Positions 18,247 to 25,355 of a stretch of DNA of 64,000 nt are shown here, one piece after another. The notes beneath the pieces are model-generated. The model was not told where the DNA came from, ran no database searches, and saw only the letters and a program-made list of their open reading frames with translations. The stretch spans positions 1 to 64,000 of the forward strand of contig NZ_NMUL01000042.1 of the NCBI RefSeq assembly GCF_002234595.1, given 5' to 3'. Made by a program: the position numbers and the translations under genes. The stretch comes from Amycolatopsis vastitatis (GTDB lineage Bacteria > Actinomycetota > Actinomycetes > Mycobacteriales > Pseudonocardiaceae). Each line of letters opens with the position of its first letter. The stretch's first letter is position 1.

Positions 18247-18528
18247 AACTCCTCGGCGTCCGCTGGGACTGGTCGTTCGCGCGCCGCCGGACACGCGGCA
18301 CGCGAGAGGTCAAAGGCGAGAAAAGTCTATGGGATCGGGTCCGCGCGGCCCCGGTCGCCCTCGAAGCCACGCGGCTGCCCGGCCGGCGCGCCCGGAACGC
18401 TTCGGCGGCACGAGCCGAAACGAACCCGCCGGCGGCGGCGCAGCGACACAGCGCGGCCGGATGACGCGCCGCCGGAGACCGGCGGCCAAAGAAGGAAGGA
18501 ACGGCCGTACGACAAGGGTTCCCGCCGG

Positions 18529-19344
18529 TCAGCGGCGTGCCGCCATCGCGCTCGTGTAGACGCAGACGGCCGCCGCCGTCGCGAGGTTCAGGCTCTCGGC
18601 CCGGCCGTACAGGGGGATCCGGATGGCGAGGTCGGTCCGGTCGAGGACGTCGGGCGGCAGGCCGTGGGCCTCGTTGCCGAACACCCACGCCGTCGGCGCG
18701 GCGAGGTCCACCCGATCGAGTTCGGCGTCGGCGTAGCCGTGGGCGGCGAACGTCCGCAGGCCCGCGGCCGAGCAGGCGGCCAGCGCGGCCGGGACGTCGC
18801 GGACGCGCGCGATCGGGAGGTGGAACAGGCTGCCGGCGGCCGCGCGGACGCACTTGCCATTGTGCGGGTCGACGGTGTCGCCCGCGAGGACCACCGCGTC
18901 GGCGCCCGCCGCGTCGGCGACGCGGATCACCGTGCCCGCGTTGCCGGGGTCGGCGACGTCCACCAGCACCACCACGAGCTTGGCGGCCGGGGTCACGGCC
19001 TCTTCGAGCGGGCGGTCCAGCAATGCGCAGACGGCCACGATGCCCTGGGGCGTCACGGTTTCGCTCAGCCCGTCCGCGGCGCGGTCGGTGATCGGCGAGA
19101 CGGCGACACCGGCCTCGCGGGCCGCGTCGAGCAGGCCGGCGTGCTGTGCCGCCGCGCGCTCGGTGACGAACAGCTCGTACACGGTTCCGCCGGACAGCGC
19201 GGCCTCGACGGCGTTGGCGCCCTCGGCCAGGAACCGGCCGGTCTTGTCGCGTTCCGCGCGCCGCGTCAGCTTGCGCGCAGCAACGACCCGGGGGGTCCGC
19301 TCGGTGAACGGTTCCGCCCCGGGTCGGGAAAAGCTGCCGGTCAG
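18529..19344 (-). CDS. TrmH/SpoU-family RNA 2'-O-methyltransferase
   Basis: About 271 residues. The N-terminal SpoU substrate-binding domain (VVAARKLTRRAERDKTGRFLAEG) precedes the SPOUT methyltransferase domain with its deep trefoil knot, where DVADPGNAGTVIRVADAAGAD, WVFGNEAHGL and IPLYGRAESLNLATAAAVC form the SAM-binding motifs. It probably methylates 23S rRNA. The gene follows rplT as in mycobacteria (tsnR). No ATG, GTG or TTG is in frame near the conserved N-terminus; CTG at 19344, overlapping the rplT stop as CTGA, is the only position mirroring the 4-base overlaps used elsewhere. Confidence 0.88.
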   Translation of the reverse strand: MTGSFSRPGAEPFTERTPRVVAARKLTRRAERDKTGRFLAEGANAVEAALSGGTVYELFVTERAAAQHAGLLDAAREAGVAVSPITDRAADGLSETVTPQGIVAVCALLDRPLEEAVTPAAKLVVVLVDVADPGNAGTVIRVADAAGADAVVLAGDTVDPHNGKCVRAAAGSLFHLPIARVRDVPAALAACSAAGLRTFAAHGYADAELDRVDLAAPTAWVFGNEAHGLPPDVLDRTDLAIRIPLYGRAESLNLATAAAVCVYTSAMAARR

Positions 19345-19718
19345 GCCGACTTCGCTTCGCCGGTGTTCACGTTGGCCTTGGCGAGCTCGGCCAGCGCGGT
19401 GAAGGCGGCGGCGTCGTTGACGGCCAGGTCCGCGAGGATCTTGCGGTCGACCTCGACACCCGCGGCCTTGATGCCCTGGATGAACCGGTTGTAGGTCACG
19501 CCGTTCGCACGGGCGGCCGCGTTGATGCGGGTGATCCACAGCTGGCGGAAGTCACCCTTGCGGGCACGGCGGTCCCGGTAGGCGTAGTTGAGCGAGTGAA
19601 GCGTCTGCTCCTTGGCCTTGCGGTACAGCCGCGAACGCTGGCCGCGGTAGCCGCTGGCCAGTTCGAGAGTTGCGCGACGCTTCTTCTGGGCGTTGACCGC
19701 CCGCTTGACGCGTGCCAC
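19341..19718 (-). CDS. rplT: 50S ribosomal protein L20
   Basis: A 125-residue bL20 that binds 23S rRNA early in large-subunit assembly. The N-terminal basic tail MARVKRAVNAQKKRR and the globular ITRINAAARANGVTYNRFI segment are diagnostic. It lies 70 bases downstream of rpmI in the infC-rpmI-rplT order. Its TGA overlaps the presumed CTG start of the methyltransferase gene. Confidence 0.98.
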   Translation of the reverse strand: MARVKRAVNAQKKRRATLELASGYRGQRSRLYRKAKEQTLHSLNYAYRDRRARKGDFRQLWITRINAAARANGVTYNRFIQGIKAAGVEVDRKILADLAVNDAAAFTALAELAKANVNTGEAKSA

Positions 19719-19788
19719 GGGTCCATCCTGTCGATCTCAGGGGGCGAAGGGGGAAACGCCCCGGGTGGTTAGAGCAAGTTCTGCGGGA

Positions 19789-19983
19789 TCAGATGCCGAG
19801 CAGGCGCTTGAGACGGCCGGCCTCGGTCTTCGACACCTCGGTGGTGCCCTCGAGACGGCGGGTCACGCGGCTGGACTTCTTCTCCATGCGGTGGCGCCGG
19901 CCGGTCATCTGGCGGCGCAGCTTGCCCGTACCCGTCTTGCGGATGCGCTTGGACGTCCCGCTGTGGGTCTTCATCTTCGGCAT
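19789..19983 (-). CDS. rpmI: 50S ribosomal protein L35
   Basis: A 64-residue bL35: MPKMKTHSGTSKRIRKTGTGK followed by the conserved HRMEKKSSRVTRRL. ATG at 19983 has GAGGAC about 6 bases upstream. It is the middle gene of infC-rpmI-rplT, with a strong hairpin between infC and rpmI. Confidence 0.98.
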   Translation of the reverse strand: MPKMKTHSGTSKRIRKTGTGKLRRQMTGRRHRMEKKSSRVTRRLEGTTEVSKTEAGRLKRLLGI

Positions 19984-20002
19984 TTCTGTCCTCTTTCGTG
20001 CG

Positions 20003-20030
20003 GCGGCTCACCGGAGAACCGGTGAGCCGC
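20003..20030 (-). promoter_or_regulatory. Perfect hairpin between infC and rpmI
   Basis: Arms of 12 bases (20003-20014 and 20019-20030) pair perfectly around a 4-base AGAA/TTCT loop. It lies 20 bases beyond infC and 20 bases ahead of the rpmI start. It could be a partial terminator, a processing stem, or a site for ribosomal-protein autoregulation; the sequence does not decide. Confidence 0.6.
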
Positions 20031-20050
20031 TGACTCGTGCTGGTCGGCGC

Positions 20051-20614
20051 TTATGCCTCAGGGGCCGGGTCGGGCGCCTGCTCGGCCTTGGCCTTCGGCT
20101 TCACGTTCTTGTGCGGGGCCAGCACCATGATCATGTTGCGGCCGTCCTGCTTGGCCGACGACTCCACGAAACCGAGCTCGGTGACGTCCTCGGCGAGCTT
20201 CTGCAGCAGCCGGTAGCCGAGCTCCGGCCGGGACTGCTCGCGACCGCGGAACATGATCGTGACCTTGACCTTGTTGCCCGCCGCCAGGAAGCGCGACACG
20301 TGACCCTTCTTGGTCTCGTAGTCGTGCTGGTCGATCTTGGGGCGCAGCTTCTGTTCCTTGATGACGGTCAGCTGCTGGTTGCGACGCGACTCGCGGGCCT
20401 TCTGCGCGCTCTCGTACTTGAACTTGCCGAAGTCCATGAGCTTGCACACCGGCGGGCGGGCCTGCGGCGCGACCTCGACGAGGTCGAGGTCGTTCTCCTG
20501 CGCCAGGCGCAGCGCATCCTCGATCCGGACGATGCCGACCTGTTCGCCGGCGGGTCCGACGAGTCGGACTTCCGGCACCCGGATACGGTCGTTGATGCGT
20601 GTCTCGGAGCTGAT
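20051..20614 (-). CDS. infC: Translation initiation factor IF-3
   Basis: A 187-residue IF-3, which binds the 30S subunit and discriminates against non-canonical start codons. The N-domain starts TRINDRIRVPEVRLVGPAGEQ. The linker and C-domain include ARPPVCKLMDFGKFKYE, KVTIMFRGREQSRPELG and AKQDGRNMIMVLAPHK. No ATG, GTG or TTG lies at the family N-terminus. The codon after a perfect AAGGAGG (20619-20625) is ATC at 20614, a rare start like the AUU used for IF-3 autoregulation in E. coli. An upstream in-frame GTG would add an extension without a ribosome binding site. Confidence 0.93.
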   Translation of the reverse strand: MSSETRINDRIRVPEVRLVGPAGEQVGIVRIEDALRLAQENDLDLVEVAPQARPPVCKLMDFGKFKYESAQKARESRRNQQLTVIKEQKLRPKIDQHDYETKKGHVSRFLAAGNKVKVTIMFRGREQSRPELGYRLLQKLAEDVTELGFVESSAKQDGRNMIMVLAPHKNVKPKAKAEQAPDPAPEA

Positions 20615-20676
20615 GGGGCCTCCTTGGTCCGAGGAATGTTTCCTGTTCTCGTTCGACCTGGTGCCCACATAGCGAA

Positions 20677-20742
20677 GGCCCCGACACCGTTCGGTGCGCG
20701 GGGCCCACTCTGTTTCCGATCGCACCCGGCCGCGAAGCCGGG
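20677..20742 (-). promoter_or_regulatory. Structured infC leader with two hairpins
   Basis: Upstream of infC on the minus strand are two stem-loops. One at 20725-20742 has 6-base arms CCCGGC/GCCGGG. A larger one at 20677-20705 nests a GGCCCC outer stem over a CACCG/CGGTG inner stem. They lie within about 130 bases before the ribosome binding site and look like a leader with terminator or attenuator potential. Their function is inferred from position only. Confidence 0.5.
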
Positions 20743-20873
20743 CACTTCACCCTGGACTTCACGCCCGGGCGAGACCGGACCCGACCACCTGTACGGTGAC
20801 GCGGGTGGGAGCGGGGCTCCACTTGCCGCCCCCGATCGCTCGGGGGCTGGTCGCTCGTGGAAGGGTACCAGAC

Positions 20874-21233
20874 GTGTCGGAACAACCTTCGCAACAGCCC
20901 CCGTATTCCCCGGAAGCCCGCCACCTGGAGGACATCCCCAGCGTGGAAGTGATCAGCCGCGCCGCGGTCATGCTGCTGTCGGCGGGCGCCGAACGGCTCG
21001 GCCTCGCCGACGCCGACCCGGCCACCTCCCCGCACCGCGACCTCGACGAAGCGCGCCGCCTGATCACCGCGCTGGCCGGGCTCGTGACGGCCTCGGCGGA
21101 GTACCTGGGCCTGCACGCCGGCCCCTTGCGCGACGGCTTGCAGTCGCTCCAGAAGGCGTTCCGCGAGGCTTCCGTCGTACCCGATCCGCCTGGGCAGGGA
21201 CCCGGAGAGAAGTACACCGGCCCGGTCTACTGA
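20874..21233 (+). CDS. DUF1844 family protein
   Basis: A 119-residue acidic cytosolic protein divergent from infC. The core EDIPSVEVISRAAVMLLSAGAERLGL then RRLITALAGLVTASAEYLG matches DUF1844, a small helical family of unknown function usually found beside infC in actinobacteria. GTG at 20874 has GGAAGGG about 8 bases upstream. Bases 21234-21468 downstream contain no gene I can support. Confidence 0.88.
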   Translation: MSEQPSQQPPYSPEARHLEDIPSVEVISRAAVMLLSAGAERLGLADADPATSPHRDLDEARRLITALAGLVTASAEYLGLHAGPLRDGLQSLQKAFREASVVPDPPGQGPGEKYTGPVY

Positions 21234-21468
21234 CCGCGGGCCCGACCTCGCTCAGAACCTCCCCCGCCCTCTCCGGGGGGCGTCCCCGAGTCCAGTGTAT
21301 CGGGGGTGCCGGACGAAAAGCCGGAGAAGGCGGGGGCCAGGGCGGAGTTGTCCACATCACGGGCCGGCTGTGGACAACCGTGAACCGAACCGCGAACCCG
21401 CCCGGATGTGACCGGCCGGTTCAGGCCGCCTGGATGTGACTGAGCAAGCCTGGCGGAACGAGCCACCG

Positions 21469-21488
21469 ACATCTAACATGTTAGATGT
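21469..21488. promoter_or_regulatory. 20-bp perfect palindrome over the gntR start
   Basis: ACATCTAACATGTTAGATGT is a perfect palindrome whose centre falls inside the ATG of the downstream GntR gene. AT-rich, dyad-symmetric sites of this kind are typical FadR-subfamily operators. Autoregulation of the regulator and the following enzyme gene is the simplest reading. Confidence 0.75.
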
Positions 21489-22122
21489 GAGTCTCTCGAA
21501 GGTCGCTCGTCCGCTGCTGCGTGACGAGGCGTACGACCGCATCCGCCAGGCCATCGTCGACGGGACGCTGCCGCCCGGTGCTGCGCTGCGCGACGGCGAT
21601 CTCGCCGATCAGCTCGGGCTCTCGAAAGCCCCCGTTCGGGAAGCTCTGCGCCGCCTGGCCGAAGAAGGGCTCGTCGACTCGAAGCCGCAGAGCTACACCC
21701 GGGTCTCCGATGTCATGTCGCGCGATGTGCTCGATGCCCGGGAGATCGTGCGGGTGCTGCACGAGTTCGCCGTCCGGCAGGCCGTGCCGAAGTGCCGTCC
21801 GGGCGACGTCGCCGCCATGCGGGCGGCCAACGACCGCTTCGCCGCCGCCATCGAGGCCGGTGATGTCGCGGCCGCCGTGAAAGCGGACGACGAACTGCAC
21901 GACATTCCCGTAAGGCTCGCCGGCAACGCCGCTGTCGCCGCGACCCTCGACCGGTACACGCCGCTGCTGCGCCGGCTGGAGCACGCCCGGTTCAGCTCCG
22001 CGCTCGCCTGGAACTCCGTCGAGCGCCACACGCGGCTCATCGACGCGCTCGAAAAGCACGACACCGGCGAAGCCGTCTCCGTGATTTCCACCATCTGGAC
22101 CGACCTCCTGGAGGACCGATGA
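21478..22122 (+). CDS. GntR-family regulator (FCD/FadR-type)
   Basis: About 214 residues. The N-terminal winged helix has DEAYDRIRQAIVDGTLPPGAALRDGDLADQLGLSKAPVREALRRLAEEGLV. The C-terminal all-helical FCD ligand domain (residues about 85-210) has DDELHDIPVRLAGN and ERHTRLIDALEKHD. There is no Shine-Dalgarno before ATG 21478 and two other in-frame starts exist (GTG 21436 and GTG 21487), so the mRNA may be leaderless. Its stop overlaps the next gene (ATGA), tying it to control of the ACC-deaminase-like enzyme. Confidence 0.9.
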   Translation: MLDVSLSKVARPLLRDEAYDRIRQAIVDGTLPPGAALRDGDLADQLGLSKAPVREALRRLAEEGLVDSKPQSYTRVSDVMSRDVLDAREIVRVLHEFAVRQAVPKCRPGDVAAMRAANDRFAAAIEAGDVAAAVKADDELHDIPVRLAGNAAVAATLDRYTPLLRRLEHARFSSALAWNSVERHTRLIDALEKHDTGEAVSVISTIWTDLLEDR

Positions 22123-23114
22123 CCCTCGCCGACTTCCCGCGCTTCCCGTTGCTGTTCGGGCCGTCGCCGGTGCACCCCCTGGACCGGCTCACCGACCACC
22201 TCGGTGGCGCGAAGGTCTGGGCCAAGCGCGAAGACGTCAACTCGGGCCTCGCGTACGGCGGCAACAAGACCCGCAAGCTCGAGTACCTCGTCGCCGACGC
22301 GCTCGCCCAGGGTGCCGACACGCTCGTCTCCATCGGCGGCGTCCAGTCCAACCACACCCGGCAGGTCGCCGCCGCCGCGGCGCGCGCCGGGCTGAAGGCC
22401 GTGCTCGTGCAGGAAAGCTGGGTCGACTGGCACGACCCGCTCTACGACAAGGTCGGCAACATCCAGCTCTCGCGGATCCTCGGCGCCGACGTCCGGCTCG
22501 TCGAAGCCGGCTTCGGCATCGGCTTCAAGCAGACGTGGGAGGACGCGATCGCCGAGATCGAGGCCGGCGGCGGGAAACCGTACGCCATTCCCGCCGGCGC
22601 TTCCGACCACCGGCTCGGCGGGCTCGGCTTCGCGAACTGGATCGTGGAACTCGAGAAGCAGGAAGAGGAACTCGGCGTCTTCTTCGACACCGTGATCGTC
22701 TGCTCGGTCACCGGCAGCACCCAGGCCGGGATGGTCGCCGGGACCGCGCTCGGCAAGAAGCGGCGGATCCTCGGCATCGACGCCTCCGCCAAGCCGGACG
22801 AGACCCGCGAGCAGGTCACACGCATCGCGCGCAACACCGCCGAGCTGATCGGCGCCGGGGAGATCCCCGACGTCGAACTCGACGATCGCTACCACGCCGG
22901 GATCTACGGCATTCCCGACAAGTCCACTGTGGACGCAATCGAGACGTGCGCCCGGCTGGAGGGGATGATCACCGACCCGGTGTACGAGGGCAAGTCGATG
23001 GCCGGGCTGATGGACCTCGTCAAGAACGGCGAGATCGCGCGGGACTCGAACGTCCTCTACGCCCACCTCGGCGGGCAGCCAGCCCTGAACGGCTACACGA
23101 GCGTCCTGGGCTGA
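22119..23114 (+). CDS. acdS: 1-aminocyclopropane-1-carboxylate deaminase family PLP enzyme
   Basis: A 331-residue tryptophan-synthase-beta-fold PLP enzyme. The lysine that binds PLP is in YGGNKTRKLEYL (Lys50), followed by GGVQSNHTRQVAAAAA. The residues that separate true ACC deaminase from D-cysteine desulfhydrase appear present: Tyr289-Glu290 in DPVYEGKS and Leu323 in GGQPALNG. It would split ACC to 2-oxobutyrate and ammonia. It is translationally coupled to the GntR gene. D-cysteine or D-serine as substrate cannot be excluded, given its D-amino-acid neighbours. Confidence 0.9.
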   Translation: MTLADFPRFPLLFGPSPVHPLDRLTDHLGGAKVWAKREDVNSGLAYGGNKTRKLEYLVADALAQGADTLVSIGGVQSNHTRQVAAAAARAGLKAVLVQESWVDWHDPLYDKVGNIQLSRILGADVRLVEAGFGIGFKQTWEDAIAEIEAGGGKPYAIPAGASDHRLGGLGFANWIVELEKQEEELGVFFDTVIVCSVTGSTQAGMVAGTALGKKRRILGIDASAKPDETREQVTRIARNTAELIGAGEIPDVELDDRYHAGIYGIPDKSTVDAIETCARLEGMITDPVYEGKSMAGLMDLVKNGEIARDSNVLYAHLGGQPALNGYTSVLG

Positions 23115-23129
23115 CCGCCGCCACCGGAG

Positions 23130-23513
23130 TCAGTCCAGCACGCAGAGCACGTCGATCTCGACGAGCAGCTCACCCGGGAGACCGACGTACACCGTCGTGC
23201 GGGCCGGCTGCGGCGCGTCGCCGATCAGCTCGTCGTACACCTCGTTGAACGGCGCGAAGTGCGCCGTGTCGGTCAGGTACACCCGCACCATGATCGCGTC
23301 CGCGAGGCTCGAGCCCGCCTCCGCCAGCACGGCTTCGATGTTCTTGAACGTCTGCCGGGTCTGGCCGGCGACGTCGTCGCCGACGATCTCGTTCGTGGCC
23401 GGGTCGAAGGCGACCTGGCCGGCGACCTGCAGCAGGTTCCCCTTGCGGACGGCCTGCGAGAACTTCGCCGGCGGCTTCGGCGCGTTCTCGGTGGAAACTG
23501 CCGTCTTGCTCAT
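23130..23513 (-). CDS. ridA: RidA family enamine/imine deaminase
   Basis: A 127-residue Rid protein. Members hydrolyse reactive 2-aminoacrylate and related enamines or imines released by PLP enzymes. KGNLLQVAGQVAFDP, QTRQTFKNIEAVLAEAG and MVRVYLTDTAHFAPFNEVYDELI carry the family pattern, with the substrate-binding Arg in VRVYL. ATG 23513 shares a base with the stop of the IclR gene (TGATG). It converges with the ACC-deaminase-like gene. Confidence 0.93.
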   Translation of the reverse strand: MSKTAVSTENAPKPPAKFSQAVRKGNLLQVAGQVAFDPATNEIVGDDVAGQTRQTFKNIEAVLAEAGSSLADAIMVRVYLTDTAHFAPFNEVYDELIGDAPQPARTTVYVGLPGELLVEIDVLCVLD

Positions 23514-24271
23514 CAGTGCCCCTTTCCGTTCCCCGTCCATCCACTGTGGACGGAAGCTTCGTGCGTCGCCGCCCGCAGGTCCGGGACCAGGGCGAGCAGG
23601 CCTTCGTAGTCGAGCAGCACCTTCGGCACCGACATCGACGCGGCGGCGAGGACTTCGCCGCCCGTCCCCCGCACCGGCGCCGCGATGCAGTGGATGAAGT
23701 CCTCGTGTTCGGCGTTGTCGACGGCGTACCCGAGCTGGGCCACGCGTTCCAGCTCGGCCAGGTAGGCCTCGGGCGTGGTGATCGTGTTCGGCGTCCGCAC
23801 CGGGTACTCGATCGACCGCGCGATCTCCTCGCGGCGGGCCGCGGGCATCGCGGCGACCAGCACCTTCCCCACCGCGGTGCAGTGCAGCGGCGCGCGCTTG
23901 CCGATGCGCGAGTACATCCGCACCGAGTGCCTGCCTTCGAACTTGTCGATGTAGACGACTTCGCCGTCCTCGTAGCTGGCCAGGTGCACGGTGTGCCCGG
24001 TGCGCGCGTTGAGGGCGGCGAGCGCGGGCTGGGCGCTGCGCCGGACGTCGAAGGAATCGAGGGCCTGGTTGGCGAGGTCGAACATGGCGCTGCCCAGCCG
24101 GTAGTACCGGGCGCCCTCCCGGCGGACGAAGTGGTGCTGTTCGAGGGTGCGCAGCAGCCGCAGCACCGTCGACTTGTGCACGCCGATCTCTTCGGCGAGG
24201 TCGTCGAGGGTGCGGGCGTCCTTCGCGATCGAACCCAGCAACGTCAGCGCGCGGTCCAAGCTCTGGCTCAT
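23513..24271 (-). CDS. IclR-family transcriptional regulator
   Basis: A 252-residue IclR protein. The N-terminal winged helix is SLDRALTLLGSIAKDARTLDDLAEEIGVHKSTVLRLLRTLEQHHFVRRE. The C-terminal GAF-like effector domain contains the signature APLHCTAVGKVLVA and the AAPVRGTGGEVLAAASMSVP stretch. It overlaps the sugar-kinase stop (ATGA) and the ridA start. It probably controls the divergent D-amino-acid operon and/or its own. Confidence 0.93.
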   Translation of the reverse strand: MSQSLDRALTLLGSIAKDARTLDDLAEEIGVHKSTVLRLLRTLEQHHFVRREGARYYRLGSAMFDLANQALDSFDVRRSAQPALAALNARTGHTVHLASYEDGEVVYIDKFEGRHSVRMYSRIGKRAPLHCTAVGKVLVAAMPAARREEIARSIEYPVRTPNTITTPEAYLAELERVAQLGYAVDNAEHEDFIHCIAAPVRGTGGEVLAAASMSVPKVLLDYEGLLALVPDLRAATHEASVHSGWTGNGKGH

Positions 24272-25242
24272 GTGAGTACCACGCCCTCTCCGGTCAGCCG
24301 CGCCGAACGCCACTCGTCCGGGTCCGCGTGCAGCAGGGTATCCACGACCGGGGGCGGCAGCGGCACGCCGACGTCGTCGTGGGTGAGCAGGGTGACGGCG
24401 GCCTGGAGGTGCCCCTGCCGCAGCCGCTCCAAGGGCCGGGCCCCGCGCAGCGTCGCGGCCAGGAACCCGGCGGCGAACGCGTCGCCCGCCCCGACCGGCT
24501 CGACGACGTCGACCTTCAGCGCGGGCGCGAACAACGGCTCGCCTTCGACCAGCGTCGCGCCGCGTTCGCCGTGCTTGACGACGAGCGTGCGCGGCTCCGG
24601 GAGCAAAGCCCGCAGTTTCGCCGGGTCGCCGGTCCCCCACACCCGCTGGGCCTCGTCGTCGCCGGTCAGGACGATGTCCGCCCGACCGGCCAGTTCGGCG
24701 AGCAGCGCCGGGTCACGGCCCGTCCAGAGCGCCGGCCGCAGGTTGACGTCGAACGAGATCAGCCGGTCGCCGCGGGGCATGTCCAAGAGCGCGCGCACCA
24801 GCGCGAGACAGCTGTCCGACAGCGCCGGGGTGATCCCGGACAGGTGCAGCACCCGGACGCCGTCGAGGTCGAGCCGGTCGAGCAGCGAAGGCCCCATCCC
24901 GGACGCCGCCGAGCCGGTCCGGTAGTAGCGCACGGGACTGCCGCCCGCGCCGCTTTCCTTGACGTAGAGCCCGGTCGGGCGCAGCGGGTCGACGTAACAG
25001 GCGCTGACGTCGACACCGTGGGAAGCGACCTCCCGCAGCATCGCGCGGCCGAACGGGTCGTCACCGACGGCGCTCACCCAGCCGCTGCGGATCCCCAGCG
25101 TCGGCAGGTTGCAGGCCACGTTCGATTCGGCGCCGCCGATGGTGCGCACCCAGTGCTTCACCTCGTCCGGCGGGCCGGGTTCGGCGGGCACGAACAGCGC
25201 CATCGACTCGCCCACACACAGCACCTCGGGCCCGCTCGTCAC
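24268..25242 (-). CDS. PfkB-family sugar kinase, KDG kinase-like
   Basis: A 324-residue ribokinase-family protein. The N-terminus VLCVGESMALFVP and GGAESNVACNL, and the C-terminal anion hole and catalytic base PVGAGDAFAAGF, fit 2-keto-3-deoxygluconate kinases best. The substrate is inferred, not certain. It begins the minus-strand kinase-iclR-ridA unit, whose genes overlap. In this context it may phosphorylate a keto acid or sugar acid made by neighbouring enzymes. Confidence 0.85.
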   Translation of the reverse strand: MTSGPEVLCVGESMALFVPAEPGPPDEVKHWVRTIGGAESNVACNLPTLGIRSGWVSAVGDDPFGRAMLREVASHGVDVSACYVDPLRPTGLYVKESGAGGSPVRYYRTGSAASGMGPSLLDRLDLDGVRVLHLSGITPALSDSCLALVRALLDMPRGDRLISFDVNLRPALWTGRDPALLAELAGRADIVLTGDDEAQRVWGTGDPAKLRALLPEPRTLVVKHGERGATLVEGEPLFAPALKVDVVEPVGAGDAFAAGFLAATLRGARPLERLRQGHLQAAVTLLTHDDVGVPLPPPVVDTLLHADPDEWRSARLTGEGVVLT

Positions 25243-25315
25243 TGTCCGTCTCCCTGCCCTTCACCCCGTTGACCTGTGGCGACCCCGGATGCTACACCTA
25301 TGGGGCGCACCATGC

Positions 25316-25339
25316 GCAACAGTCGTTGCAACATACGCA
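25316..25339. promoter_or_regulatory. Candidate IclR operator region
   Basis: In the 113-base divergent gap, GCAAC-AGTC-GTTGC (25316-25329) forms an inverted repeat. CAACA occurs three times in the same stretch and GTTGCAAC (25325-25332) is a palindrome. The position between the two operons suits IclR control, but no consensus is established here. Confidence 0.4.
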
Positions 25340-25355
25340 ACAGAGGTCGCCGCCG

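Noticed and set aside
24328..25272. Plus-strand ORF of 314 codons
   Set aside because: Fully antisense to the sugar-kinase gene, with low-complexity Arg/Gln-rich composition.
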